Assembly: GCF_001006305.1 (NCBI RefSeq)
Contig: NZ_LBHJ01000020.1
Location: forward strand, 620,001 to 684,000
Reading direction: 5' to 3'
Length of the DNA: 64,000 nucleotides
Source: Silvibacterium bohemicum
GTDB lineage: Bacteria > Acidobacteriota > Terriglobia > Terriglobales > Acidobacteriaceae
In this document: positions 54,725 through 63,092 of the stretch, piece by piece
Layout of the letters: every line of letters starts with the position of its first letter
Numbering within the stretch: the first letter of the stretch is position 1
Program-made: the position numbers and the translations under genes
The notes under the pieces: generated by a model
Seen by the model: the letters and a program-made list of their open reading frames with translations, nothing else
What the model was told of the DNA's origin: nothing
Databases searched by the model: none

Positions 54725-55447
54725 TTACCGGGCTTCGAGCACCGGCTCGAGCGCATCGCCTTCCGCGACCACCTTGCCGTCGAAGAGGTGAACATTGCGC
54801 TCGGCATGGCGTGCGAAGCGGGGATCGTGGGTCACCATGCAGATGGTTGCGCCTTCCCGGTGCAGGTTCTGCAGCAGCTCCATGACCGCTTCGCCGTTGC
54901 GCGAATCGAGGTTACCGGTCGGTTCGTCAGCCAGCAGGATGGAAGGCGATCCAGCCAGGGCGCGAGCCACGGCGACACGCTGCTGTTGACCGCCGGAGAG
55001 CTGCGAAGGATAGTGCTTCATGCGGTGCGCCATGCTTACGCGCTCCAGCGATTCCTGGACACGTCTTTTCCGTTCGGGCGCCGACATGCCGGTGCGATAG
55101 GTCAACGGCAGCTCGACGTTCTCGTAGACGGTGAGGTCGCCAATCAGGTTGAAGCTCTGGAAGATGAAGCCGATCTCCTGGTTGCGAATGCGTGAGCGCT
55201 GCGCGAAGTTGAGGTTCTCGACTGCATGATTGTTGAGCAGATACTTGCCGCCGGTGGGCGTGTCCAACAAGCCGATGATGGAGAGCAGCGTCGACTTGCC
55301 GCAGCCCGATGGTCCAGACATGGCGACATATTCACCCTTGTGAATGGTGAGGTGGATGCCCGAGAGCGCATGGGTTTCGATCTCGTCCGTATAGAAGACC
55401 TTGGTCAGGCCTTCGATCTCAATCAACGACTGCCGTGTGTCCATCAT
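54725..55447 (-). CDS. MacB/LolD-type ABC ATPase (canonical)
   Basis: 240 residues from ATG 55447, which follows AAGGAG at 9 nt. An in-frame TTG at 55453 is too close to that ribosome site. Walker A GPSGCGKST, signature LSGGQQQRVAVARAL, Walker B ILLADEPTGNLDS and H-loop VTHDPR are all intact, so it should hydrolyse ATP. MacB/LolD ATPases normally work with an FtsX-like permease; none is encoded between the adaptor gene upstream and the second ATPase downstream. It probably pairs with the degenerate ATPase that follows. Confidence 0.9.
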   Translation of the reverse strand: MMDTRQSLIEIEGLTKVFYTDEIETHALSGIHLTIHKGEYVAMSGPSGCGKSTLLSIIGLLDTPTGGKYLLNNHAVENLNFAQRSRIRNQEIGFIFQSFNLIGDLTVYENVELPLTYRTGMSAPERKRRVQESLERVSMAHRMKHYPSQLSGGQQQRVAVARALAGSPSILLADEPTGNLDSRNGEAVMELLQNLHREGATICMVTHDPRFARHAERNVHLFDGKVVAEGDALEPVLEAR

Positions 55448-55558
55448 GCTCAAACGCTCCTTAGATTTTTGTTCTGCTCCAACTTGCTACGGCCTTACTG
55501 CCGAGCAACGCGAGGCCAAAGTAAGCTATTACCAGAAATGGCGCCGAAGGCGCGGCTA

Positions 55559-55577
55559 CCTTGACGGTCAGTCAAGG
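55559..55577 (-). other. Inverted repeat spanning the adaptor-gene stop
   Basis: CCTTGAC (55559-55565) and GTCAAGG (55571-55577) are exact reverse complements around GGTCA and include the stop codon of the HlyD-family gene at 55568. It could slow or attenuate transcription into the ATPase genes, or protect mRNA ends. No T-run follows. Confidence 0.35.
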
Positions 55578-56833
55578 CGAACCTTGTCCGTGTTGTCGTA
55601 CCTCGACATGTCCGAAAGAATGACGCGATCGCCGTCCTTGAGACCGTCGAGGATCTGAATCTGCGTAACCGATGCCCTGCCAACCTTGACCTGTACCCTG
55701 GTTGCTGTCTTGCCGTCCGGATCGATCCGGAAGAGGCTGATGGTGCTGTTCTCGTTGCCGAAGGCCGGGCGTCCGACATAGAGAACATCCTGCAGCCGCT
55801 GTAAATCGATCGTTCCGTCGACGCTCAACTGCGGAACGGCGCCCGGTGGCAGCGCTCCATCCAGTGTTACGTCAACGACGCGCGTTCCGTTCAATACCCC
55901 GGGATCGATTCTGGTAACGTGCCCGGGAACGATGCCGTTGTGAGTATCGATCTCCGCCGGCTGATCGAGCTGGATGTCATGGGCCTGGGTCTCGGCGATG
56001 TTCAGAGCGGCCTTGAGCTTATCCGGTTGAACCACCTCGGCGACCGAGGTGCCTACGGTCACGTGCTGACCAACCTGGAGCGGTGTCGAGAGGGTCGTAA
56101 GAACACCAGAGATGCCGGCGCGGACCTGCAGCGCGGCTTCTTGTTTTTCATAAAGGTTGAGGAGAGCCTTGGCCTGATCGATCTTTGTCTGCTGCGAGGC
56201 CAGCTGTATCTGAATGGCCCTGGTGTTGACGTCGATCTGCTCCTGACTGATCTGGTGCTGCGCGGTCAGCTGCTCGGCCTTGTTCTTGGAGGCGTTCATG
56301 GACACGCCGGAGATCACTCCGAGGTCGAAGAGCTTTTTGTCGGTATCCGCCTGGAGCTGATCCTGCGTGTAGTCGGAGTTCACCGCCGCGGCCGCTGCCT
56401 TCTTATCCATCAAGGTCGACTGCAGCGTCGCACGGAGATTTTGATAGTCGGCCTCTGCACCCTTGAGCGCCAGCTGTGCGTCGAGCAGCTTCTGCTGGAG
56501 TTCGGGGTCGGCCAGGTCCATCAGGATGGTGTCGGGCGTCACTTTTGTGCCGGGAAGAACACGGATGCGAACGACGGTCGCATCGGTCTGCGCGGGGATG
56601 AGCTGGATGCTCTCTTCGCGGGGAACCAGGGTGCCGAGTCCACGCACCTGGCGGATCATGGGCCCGCGTTTGACCGTGTCCGGCCAGATGGTGCTGGCGT
56701 CGACGGTGGGTGCGGCAGGCTTGAGGCGGTAGACGCCGGCGGCCGCAGCCGCCAGGACAACAACTCCAGCCGCGATCCATGAAGCGTTGCGGCGGAACTT
56801 CTTCTTCTTAATATCAGGCCGGGCGATATCCAT
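55568..56833 (-). CDS. HlyD/RND-type periplasmic efflux adaptor
   Basis: 421 residues from ATG 56833 (GGAG 4 nt upstream). The frame is open to 56956, but that stretch contains the half-site array described separately. An N-terminal membrane anchor (about 18-40) is followed by a lipoyl-like half-motif (AQTDATVVRIRVLPGTKV in type), a long coiled coil (about 115-250), the second lipoyl half (AALQVRAGISGVLTTLS in type), and beta-barrel and membrane-proximal domains (to about 410). It should bridge an inner-membrane pump and the TolC-family duct. It is the first gene of the operon. Confidence 0.9.
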   Translation of the reverse strand: MDIARPDIKKKKFRRNASWIAAGVVVLAAAAAGVYRLKPAAPTVDASTIWPDTVKRGPMIRQVRGLGTLVPREESIQLIPAQTDATVVRIRVLPGTKVTPDTILMDLADPELQQKLLDAQLALKGAEADYQNLRATLQSTLMDKKAAAAAVNSDYTQDQLQADTDKKLFDLGVISGVSMNASKNKAEQLTAQHQISQEQIDVNTRAIQIQLASQQTKIDQAKALLNLYEKQEAALQVRAGISGVLTTLSTPLQVGQHVTVGTSVAEVVQPDKLKAALNIAETQAHDIQLDQPAEIDTHNGIVPGHVTRIDPGVLNGTRVVDVTLDGALPPGAVPQLSVDGTIDLQRLQDVLYVGRPAFGNENSTISLFRIDPDGKTATRVQVKVGRASVTQIQILDGLKDGDRVILSDMSRYDNTDKVRLD

Positions 56834-56853
56834 CACGCTCCGGGAAGTGCACG

Positions 56854-56974
56854 CTGTCCGCCAATCCAACGGCGCGGCCAATCGTTTGAAACTGAACCAC
56901 TTGGCGGACACCACCGGCGGACAGAATGGCTTCCTCCTGATCATTTCCGGAACCAACTGTCCGTTTCCGGACAG
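56854..56974. promoter_or_regulatory. Array of five TGTCCG half-sites upstream of the efflux operon
   Basis: CTGTCCGCCAA at 56854-56864, its inverse TTGGCGGACA at 56901-56910, CGGCGGACAG at 56915-56924, and the dyad CTGTCCG (56957-56963) with CGGACAG (56968-56974). TGTCCGCCAA and TTGGCGGACA form an exact 10-bp inverted repeat 36 bp apart, and the last two half-sites are separated by only 4 bp. The array covers 21-141 bp ahead of the adaptor gene start and also lies between it and fucD. It suggests binding of a dimeric regulator at several sites, possibly a repressor not encoded nearby. Confidence 0.6.
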
Positions 56975-56997
56975 CTGTCGCAGTTTGCGGGTTCAGG

Positions 56998-58296
56998 CTA
57001 CGTCTTCCAGATTTTTCCGTTGGGATAGCTGTAGTTCCGCAGGGTTTCGGGATAGATTTCCGCGCTGTATCCGGGCTGCGTGGACAGCAGATAGTGGCCG
57101 TTCTCCACGTGCACCGGATCGACGAAGTGCTCGTGGAGATGATCGACAAACTCGGTCACGCGATTCTCCAGTGTTGCGGAGACGCGGAGGTAGTCGAAGA
57201 CCGAAAGATGCTGCACATACTCGCACAAGCCCACTCCGCCGGCGTGCGGGCAGACCGGGATATTGAATTTCGCAGCCATGAGCATGACAGCCAGGTTTTC
57301 GTTCACGCCGGCCAGGCGGCAGCTATCGATCTGGCATACGTCGATGGCCTTGGCCTGCATGAGCTGCTTGAAGATGACGCGGTTCTGGCAGTGCTCGCCG
57401 GTGGCGATGCGCACCTGCGGCACTTCGCGGCGGATGCGCGCATGGCCGAGGATATCGTCGGGGCTGGTCGGCTCTTCCATCCACCAGGGATGCAGCACAG
57501 CCAGCTCGCGGGTGCGCTTGATCGCCTCTTCGACATCCCACATCTGGTTGGCGTCGAACATCAGCTTGTTGTGGCTGCCGATCTTCTCGCGCACCAGGCG
57601 CGCGCGGCGCATGTCGTCCGCGGGATCGCCTCCGACCTTCAGCTTGAAGTGAGTCCAGCCCTCGGCCAGAGCCTGATCGCAGAGATGGGCGATCTTCTCA
57701 TCGCTGAAGCCCATCCAGCCAACGGAGGTGGTGTAAGCGGGGTAGCCGCGCTGGCGCAGATATTCGAGGCGCAGGTCCATCCCCGCTTTGTTCTTGCGCA
57801 GGATCGCGCGCGCTTCGTCCGGAGTGAGCGCATCCGTGATGTAGCGGAAATCGATGGCGCGAAGGATCTGCTCGTCTTCCATGTCCGCGAGGAGTTGCCA
57901 TAGAGGCTTATCTTTTTTGCGGGCGTAGAGATCCCAGACCGCATTGAGCAGCGCGGCCGTAGCCAGATGGATGACACCCTTTTCCGGACCCAACCAGCGG
58001 AACTGCGGATCGCCGGTCAGCTCGCGGGAGAACGCCGCGAAGTTATCGGTGATCGAAGACAAACTGCGGCCGATGACGAACTTCGAGAGATAGCGCAGCG
58101 CTTCGACGCACAGCTCGGTGCCGCGGCCCAAGGTGAAAGTGAGTCCGTATCCCTTCAGCTCCTGATCCGTCTCGAGGATGCAGTACGCGGCGGAGTAATC
58201 CGGCGATGTATTGACGGCGTCAGAGCCAATTGCGTCTCGCGAAGTGGGAAAGCGGAGGTCGATGACCTCGACGCCGGTGATTTTCAGATCGCTCAA
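56998..58296 (-). CDS. fucD: L-fuconate dehydratase (enolase superfamily)
   Basis: 432 residues from TTG 58296. The start is supported by GGAG at 7 nt and by numbering: with it the catalytic residues fall at K218/K220 (FKLKVGG), D248 (FDANQ), E274 (EEPTS), E301 (GEHC) and H351 (PHAGG), the positions I recall for Xanthomonas FucD. It is an enolase-superfamily acid-sugar dehydratase; the N-terminal capping domain shows DLRFPTSRDAIGSDAVN and DPDYSAAY-like blocks. It converts L-fuconate to 2-keto-3-deoxy-L-fuconate. It is third in the operon after a Gfo/Idh/MocA oxidoreductase and an SDR. An upstream frame to 58434 is not needed. Confidence 0.93.
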   Translation of the reverse strand: MSDLKITGVEVIDLRFPTSRDAIGSDAVNTSPDYSAAYCILETDQELKGYGLTFTLGRGTELCVEALRYLSKFVIGRSLSSITDNFAAFSRELTGDPQFRWLGPEKGVIHLATAALLNAVWDLYARKKDKPLWQLLADMEDEQILRAIDFRYITDALTPDEARAILRKNKAGMDLRLEYLRQRGYPAYTTSVGWMGFSDEKIAHLCDQALAEGWTHFKLKVGGDPADDMRRARLVREKIGSHNKLMFDANQMWDVEEAIKRTRELAVLHPWWMEEPTSPDDILGHARIRREVPQVRIATGEHCQNRVIFKQLMQAKAIDVCQIDSCRLAGVNENLAVMLMAAKFNIPVCPHAGGVGLCEYVQHLSVFDYLRVSATLENRVTEFVDHLHEHFVDPVHVENGHYLLSTQPGYSAEIYPETLRNYSYPNGKIWKT

Positions 58297-58472
58297 ATGA
58301 GTTCTCCAGTCCTTGTCTGCGGCAGCAAAAGATCCTGCACGCTCAATCCTTCCATTGCCTGTCTCCACTTCGGCAGGATGGCGTTCAGCTTCCAGTGCCT
58401 TCTGTGCGATAACCGCAAAATTGGATATCAACACCGCGAAATCGATGACCGAGCGTGAAGGGCGGTGAAAAA

Positions 58473-59246
58473 CTAGGCGGCGGTCCAGCCGCCGTCGATG
58501 GGCAGCAAGGCTCCGGTCATGAAAGCCGCTTCATCCGAGCAGACATATCGCACCAGCGAGGCTATCTCCTCCGGCTGGCCTACGCGGCCGATGGGCTGGC
58601 GTGCATTGAGCTCGGCGCGCACCTTGTCTTTCTCATGCGCGTGATACTTCTCCAGATAACCCTCGACAAAGGGCGTCTGCACGGTGCCGGGGCAGATGCA
58701 GTTGACGCGCAGCTCCTTGGGATACTCGACGGCGAGCTGCCGGGTCATGGCGATGACCGCGCCCTTGCTGGTGCAGTAGGCAAAGCGCTGCTTGATGCCC
58801 ACCAGCCCGGCCACCGATCCGATATTGACGATGCAGCCGTGGGCAGCCAATAAAAGCGGCAGAAAAGCGCGCGTGACCAGATAGACCGACTTCACGTTGA
58901 CTTCCATCACGCGGTCGAATTCGTCAGGCTCGATCTTGGTGATGTCTCCCACGCTGGCGATGCCCGCATTATTCACCAGGATGTCGAGCTTGCCGATAGC
59001 GGCGACTGCGGCCTGAAGCGACTCTGGCTTGGTGACGTCGAGATGCAGCGCGGTGGCGTTGCCCAGGGTTGATGCCAGCGATTTCGCCTGCTCATGATGG
59101 ATGTCGGCGACGATCACCGATGCGCCGGCGCGAGCCAGCTCCTTGCAGGTTGCCTCGCCAATGCCGCTGGCGCCGCCGGTTACCAGCGCGTGCCGGCCGT
59201 CGAGACGAAACGATTCGTGGGTTGCATTCATAGATTCTTGGGACAT
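58473..59246 (-). CDS. SDR oxidoreductase, likely 2-keto-3-deoxy-L-fuconate dehydrogenase
   Basis: 257 residues from ATG 59246, with GAGGAAGG close upstream. The longer frame to 59483 overlaps the preceding gene and contains no domain. Rossmann motif TGGASGIGEA; LVNNAGIAS; active-site Ser in NIGSVAG; YCTSKGA with Tyr-x-x-x-Lys; C-terminal GGWTAA. The classical SDR fold is complete. Its position in a fucose-type operon directly before fucD suggests the NAD-dependent oxidation of 2-keto-3-deoxy-L-fuconate, though another sugar-alcohol or aldose step cannot be excluded. It lies 38 bp after the Gfo/Idh gene. Confidence 0.85.
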   Translation of the reverse strand: MSQESMNATHESFRLDGRHALVTGGASGIGEATCKELARAGASVIVADIHHEQAKSLASTLGNATALHLDVTKPESLQAAVAAIGKLDILVNNAGIASVGDITKIEPDEFDRVMEVNVKSVYLVTRAFLPLLLAAHGCIVNIGSVAGLVGIKQRFAYCTSKGAVIAMTRQLAVEYPKELRVNCICPGTVQTPFVEGYLEKYHAHEKDKVRAELNARQPIGRVGQPEEIASLVRYVCSDEAAFMTGALLPIDGGWTAA

Positions 59247-59284
59247 GCCTTCCTCTTCTGTGCCGTGACGATGCGGAGGCTTGC

Positions 59285-60376
59285 TTACTCCAGAGTCTCG
59301 GGATCGATGCCATCTTCCTCGCTCGATCGGTAGGCCGCCTCGACCACTTTCATGGTATCGAGTGCATCTTCGACGCGGGTGGGAAGAACCGGGCTCGCGC
59401 CGGTGACGTAAGCCTGCAGCGATCCCATGGAACCGATGAAGGCGTGCGGAAACCAGTTCCCTTTCGTGGGCAGGGTGGTCCAAGGTTCGCCGGGCGATGC
59501 GAAGTCCAGCGAGTCAGGCTTGCCGCGGGGATAGTCGAGGTTCACACCCATCACCGCGTGCAGCGCGCCTTTGGTTCCTTCCCATTGAACAAAGCTGTGC
59601 TGCCGTCCTACGAAGGTGTGGTTGTGGTTGGCAGTGATGAAGACGCGCTTCCACTCGCCGTAGTCCATGATGATGACGCTCTTGGCCGGCGCAAGCTTGG
59701 GAGTGCCCGGATTGCGCACGGTTCTCGCCAAAACCCGCGATGGATTTCCGAACCACGAGCGCACGAGATCGACATAGTGAATGCTGTGATAGAGAATCTC
59801 CAGGCGGGGACTGGACAGGATGAAGGTCCACAAATCCCAGGGCATGAAGTCCGAGACGCGGACCTCCATGTCATGGACTTCGCCCAGCAGATTGGCGTCG
59901 GTGATCTTCCTCGCCGCCAGCATCACCGGCGCATAGCGAAGTTGAAAATTCACCGCGGCGGTGAGCTGCTTCTCACGGCAGATGGAGACGATCTCCTGGG
60001 CCTCGGCGAGATTGTTGCCCATCGGCTTTTGAATGAGCACCGCCGACCCGTTCGGCAGCTGACGAAGCACCCCGGCAATCGCGCCCGCAGGCAGGGCGAG
60101 ATCGAAGATCCTCCTCGCGGGCGTCTGGCGGATGGCTTCGTCGACGGAACCTAGAGCCAGAGGCACATCGAAATCCGCTGCCAGCTTCAGAGCTTTTTCC
60201 GGCTCAACGTCGACCACCGCGGCGACCGGAAACGAGGCCAGCCGGTACGCCGGCAAATGGGCGTCGCGAACGATGCCCCCCGAACCGATGCAGACGATCG
60301 GCAGCGGCTCTTTCGGCATCGGAGGTGCGGCAGCACGCGATGCCTCCTGCACTTCGTCGAGTGAGGATGAAATCAT
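59285..60376 (-). CDS. Gfo/Idh/MocA family sugar oxidoreductase
   Basis: 363 residues. N-terminal Rossmann motif IGSGGIVRDAHLPAYR (about 30-45); the EKP-like motif reads QKPMGNN near 117 (Lys conserved); the C-terminal alpha/beta domain begins near 150 with HSIHYVDLVRSWFG in type near 195. This family oxidises or isomerises sugars and inositols with NAD(P). As the first gene of an operon with an SDR and fucD it could oxidise L-fucose or a related sugar, but substrate assignment is by context only. It is divergent from the GH2 glycosidase across 157 bp holding a LacI-type site. Confidence 0.85.
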   Translation of the reverse strand: MISSSLDEVQEASRAAAPPMPKEPLPIVCIGSGGIVRDAHLPAYRLASFPVAAVVDVEPEKALKLAADFDVPLALGSVDEAIRQTPARRIFDLALPAGAIAGVLRQLPNGSAVLIQKPMGNNLAEAQEIVSICREKQLTAAVNFQLRYAPVMLAARKITDANLLGEVHDMEVRVSDFMPWDLWTFILSSPRLEILYHSIHYVDLVRSWFGNPSRVLARTVRNPGTPKLAPAKSVIIMDYGEWKRVFITANHNHTFVGRQHSFVQWEGTKGALHAVMGVNLDYPRGKPDSLDFASPGEPWTTLPTKGNWFPHAFIGSMGSLQAYVTGASPVLPTRVEDALDTMKVVEAAYRSSEEDGIDPETLE

Positions 60377-60454
60377 ATCCAGCTAACTTTAGAAGACTCG
60401 TGTTCGCGCGTCCAGTTCGGCCCGGGCGTTCAGAAATGTTGAGAATTCCGGTAA

Positions 60455-60468
60455 TGAAAACGTATACA
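60455..60468. promoter_or_regulatory. LacI/GalR-family operator-like site
   Basis: TGAAAACGTATACA matches the general LacI-family pattern with a central CG (TGnnAnCGnTnnCA). Five of the seven symmetrical base pairs are self-complementary. It lies in the shared 157-bp region between the fucose operon and the GH2 gene, 66 bp before the GH2 start and 79 bp before the Gfo/Idh start. A single regulator could control both directions. No lacI-type gene is in this window. Confidence 0.55.
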
Positions 60469-60533
60469 CTGGACGCGCCGATTTTCTGTCTTCAAGGCTT
60501 AAAGCGAATTGCATTCCATTTAAAGGTCTTCTG

Positions 60534-63035
60534 ATGCCTATTCTCACTCGCCGCGATCTCGTGCTCTCCGGACTTGCTCTCTCTGCTTCTTCCGCCATCT
60601 CGGCCAGCGCCTGGGCGCAAACGAATGCGCTCCTTTCGACCGTTTCCGAGGCGGCGGCGTTTTCTCCGGGGCCGAGAGAAAAACTGCTCTTCGATTTCGG
60701 ATGGAAGTTCCAGCTCGGCAATGGATGCGACCCGGGGCACGATCTGGATTTCGGCAAGGGCCAGGGCGATTTCGCCAAGACCGGCGAGTTCGACTTCGCC
60801 ACCGCCAAGCTTGACGACTCGAAGTGGCGGTCTCTGAATCTGCCGCACGACTGGGCGGTCGAGCTGCCCTTTGTCTGGGATAACGAGCAGCAATCGCATG
60901 GGTACAAGCCACTGGGGCGGCGCTATCCGGAGACCAGCGTGGGCTGGTACCGTCGCACCTTCGAGATTGCCGCAGCAGACCAGGGCAAGCGCATCTCGAT
61001 TGAATTCGACGGAGCCTTCCGCAGTGCGCTGATCTTCGTAAACGGATGCTTCATCGGCCGCAACGACAATGGATATGCACCTTTCAGCTTCGACCTTTCG
61101 GACTTTCTGCACTACGGAGAGAAGAACTATCTTGTGGTGCGCATGGATGCGAGCTTCGGCGATGGATGGTTCTACGAGGGCGCGGGAATTTACCGGCACG
61201 TCTGGCTGGTGAAGCAGGACAAGCTGCACCTGGGGCAATGGGAGAGCTACGTTCGCGCGAAGATGGAAGGTGACGCGGCTGTCCTGAGCCTGGGCACCGT
61301 GGTGCAGAACGCCGGCGACAACCAGGAGTATGCGCGCGTCCGCTGGCAGATTCTGGATCGCGAAGGCAAGCAGGTGGCTTCGGCAGAAGCTGCGGCACAG
61401 CAGGTGAACTCTGATGGCTCGGCCACATACACCGCGACCGCGCGGCTGGCACATCCCGAGCGGTGGTCGCCTGAGACGCCGATCCTTTACTCCGCCATCG
61501 TGTCGGTCGAGGCTGCGGGAAAGGTTCGCGACGCCGAACGCGTGAGCTTCGGCGTGCGCTCGCTGCGCTTCGACAAGGACAAGGGCTTCTTCCTGAATGA
61601 CGTGCCGGTCAAGATCAAGGGCACCTGCAACCACCAGGATCACGCTGGAATCGGCGCGGCACTGCCCGACCGGATGCAGTATTTCCGCGTAAGCGTGCTC
61701 AAGGAGATGGGCTCGAACGGGATGCGCACTTCGCACAACATGCCAACTCCGGAGCTGGTCGAGGCATGCGACCGCATGGGCATGATGATGCTCTGCGAGA
61801 CGCGACAGATGAGCTCCAATCCTGAGGGCATGGCGCAACTTGAAGCGATGATCAAGCGCTACCGCAACTCTCCCGCGATCATTCTCTGGTCGATGGGCAA
61901 CGAAGAGGGCTATCTCAACAAGGATGTGGTGGGCGAGCGCGTGATTGCGGAGATGCAGCAGCGCAGCCACGAGCTCGATCCGACGCGGGTGTGCACCGCC
62001 GCGGTAAACAACAACTTCGGGACCGGCGTTTCCAAGGTGCTGGATGTGATGGGCTTCAACTACAACCTGAAGGTGCCGGACGATTATCACAAGGCGCATC
62101 CGAATCAACCTTCTATCGGAACAGAGACGGCGAGCGCAATCTCCACGCGAGGCGAATACTTCACCGACAAGCTGCGCAACGTGATGAGCGCTTACGACAC
62201 CAACCAGCCGGGATGGGGCGAGACGGGGGAGGAATGGTGGAAGTTCTACATGGCCCGCGAGTGGCTGGCCGGAGGCTTCGCATGGACCGGCTTCGACTAT
62301 CGCGGCGAGCCCACGCCCTACGGCTGGCCCTCGGTCAGCTCACAGTTCGGCATCATCGATACCTGCGGCTATCCCAAGGACACCTACTTTTACTACAAGG
62401 CCTGGTGGGGCAAGGAGCCGGTACTGCACCTCTTCCCGCACTGGAACTTCGCAGGCAAAGAGGGCATCGAGATCCCGGTGTGGGTTCACTCCAATCTCGA
62501 CTCCGTTGAGCTGTTCGTCAACGGCACGAGCGTAGGCAGCCAGAAGGTCGAACCGCTGACGCATCTGCAGTGGAAGGTGAAATATGCGCCCGGCGTGATC
62601 GAGGCGCGCGGCACCAAGGACGGCAAGGTGGTGCTCACCGAGAAGCGCGAGACCACCGGAGCCGCCAGGAGCATCAAGCTGACCGCAGACCGGACGACCC
62701 TCCACGCTGACGGAGAAGATGTCGCTGTACTGCGGGTCGAAGCCCTGGACGCGGACGGACGGCACGTTCCAATCGCAGATGATCTGATCGAGTTCAAGAT
62801 TACGGGCGCCGGAGGGTTCCTCGGAGTGGGCAACGGCGATCCGAATTGCCATGAATCCGACAAGGAGCCGAAGCGGAGTCTGTTCAACGGGCTGGCGCAG
62901 GTGATTATTCAATCGACGAAGAAGCCGGGAGAGATCATCATCGAGGCCAAGGCCGGTGGTTGGAACGGCAAGCTGACCGCGACCAGGCTGACGATCACAA
63001 CGGAGAAAGCCGAACTACGGCTCTCCGTGGGATAA
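60534..63035 (+). CDS. GH2 family beta-galactosidase-type glycosidase, exported
   Basis: 833 residues; ATG 60534 follows AAAGG at 7 nt. A Tat-like signal TRRDLVLSG (5-13) and hydrophobic stretch end near WAQT (27-30). Domains: N-terminal sugar-binding (about 45-225); immunoglobulin-like (about 226-340); TIM barrel (about 345-640) with acid/base E457 in GNEEGY and nucleophile E531 in GTETAS; then DUF4982-like (about 640-720) and an invasin/Big-like domain to the end. Both catalytic residues are intact, so it should be active on a beta-galactoside or related glycoside. The neighbouring fucose operon suggests fucosylated galactosides, such as xyloglucan side chains. Confidence 0.93.
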   Translation: MPILTRRDLVLSGLALSASSAISASAWAQTNALLSTVSEAAAFSPGPREKLLFDFGWKFQLGNGCDPGHDLDFGKGQGDFAKTGEFDFATAKLDDSKWRSLNLPHDWAVELPFVWDNEQQSHGYKPLGRRYPETSVGWYRRTFEIAAADQGKRISIEFDGAFRSALIFVNGCFIGRNDNGYAPFSFDLSDFLHYGEKNYLVVRMDASFGDGWFYEGAGIYRHVWLVKQDKLHLGQWESYVRAKMEGDAAVLSLGTVVQNAGDNQEYARVRWQILDREGKQVASAEAAAQQVNSDGSATYTATARLAHPERWSPETPILYSAIVSVEAAGKVRDAERVSFGVRSLRFDKDKGFFLNDVPVKIKGTCNHQDHAGIGAALPDRMQYFRVSVLKEMGSNGMRTSHNMPTPELVEACDRMGMMMLCETRQMSSNPEGMAQLEAMIKRYRNSPAIILWSMGNEEGYLNKDVVGERVIAEMQQRSHELDPTRVCTAAVNNNFGTGVSKVLDVMGFNYNLKVPDDYHKAHPNQPSIGTETASAISTRGEYFTDKLRNVMSAYDTNQPGWGETGEEWWKFYMAREWLAGGFAWTGFDYRGEPTPYGWPSVSSQFGIIDTCGYPKDTYFYYKAWWGKEPVLHLFPHWNFAGKEGIEIPVWVHSNLDSVELFVNGTSVGSQKVEPLTHLQWKVKYAPGVIEARGTKDGKVVLTEKRETTGAARSIKLTADRTTLHADGEDVAVLRVEALDADGRHVPIADDLIEFKITGAGGFLGVGNGDPNCHESDKEPKRSLFNGLAQVIIQSTKKPGEIIIEAKAGGWNGKLTATRLTITTEKAELRLSVG

Positions 63036-63092
63036 ATGGGGCAGTAAATGGGCGTTTGCCAGACCGGGCATCGTCTTGCATGATGAGAAGGA

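Noticed and set aside
56848-56863. Sigma-54-like GG-N10-GC promoter ahead of the adaptor gene (minus strand)
   Set aside because: The transcript would start only about 4 nt before the ATG and lose the ribosome site. The match is also partial.
56834-56956. N-terminal extension of the HlyD adaptor
   Set aside because: No ribosome site at 56956, and the stretch holds the TGTCCG half-site array. ATG 56833 precedes an ordinary anchor helix.
59247-59483. N-terminal extension of the SDR
   Set aside because: It overlaps the end of the Gfo/Idh gene and is not part of the SDR fold. ATG 59246 has a good ribosome site.
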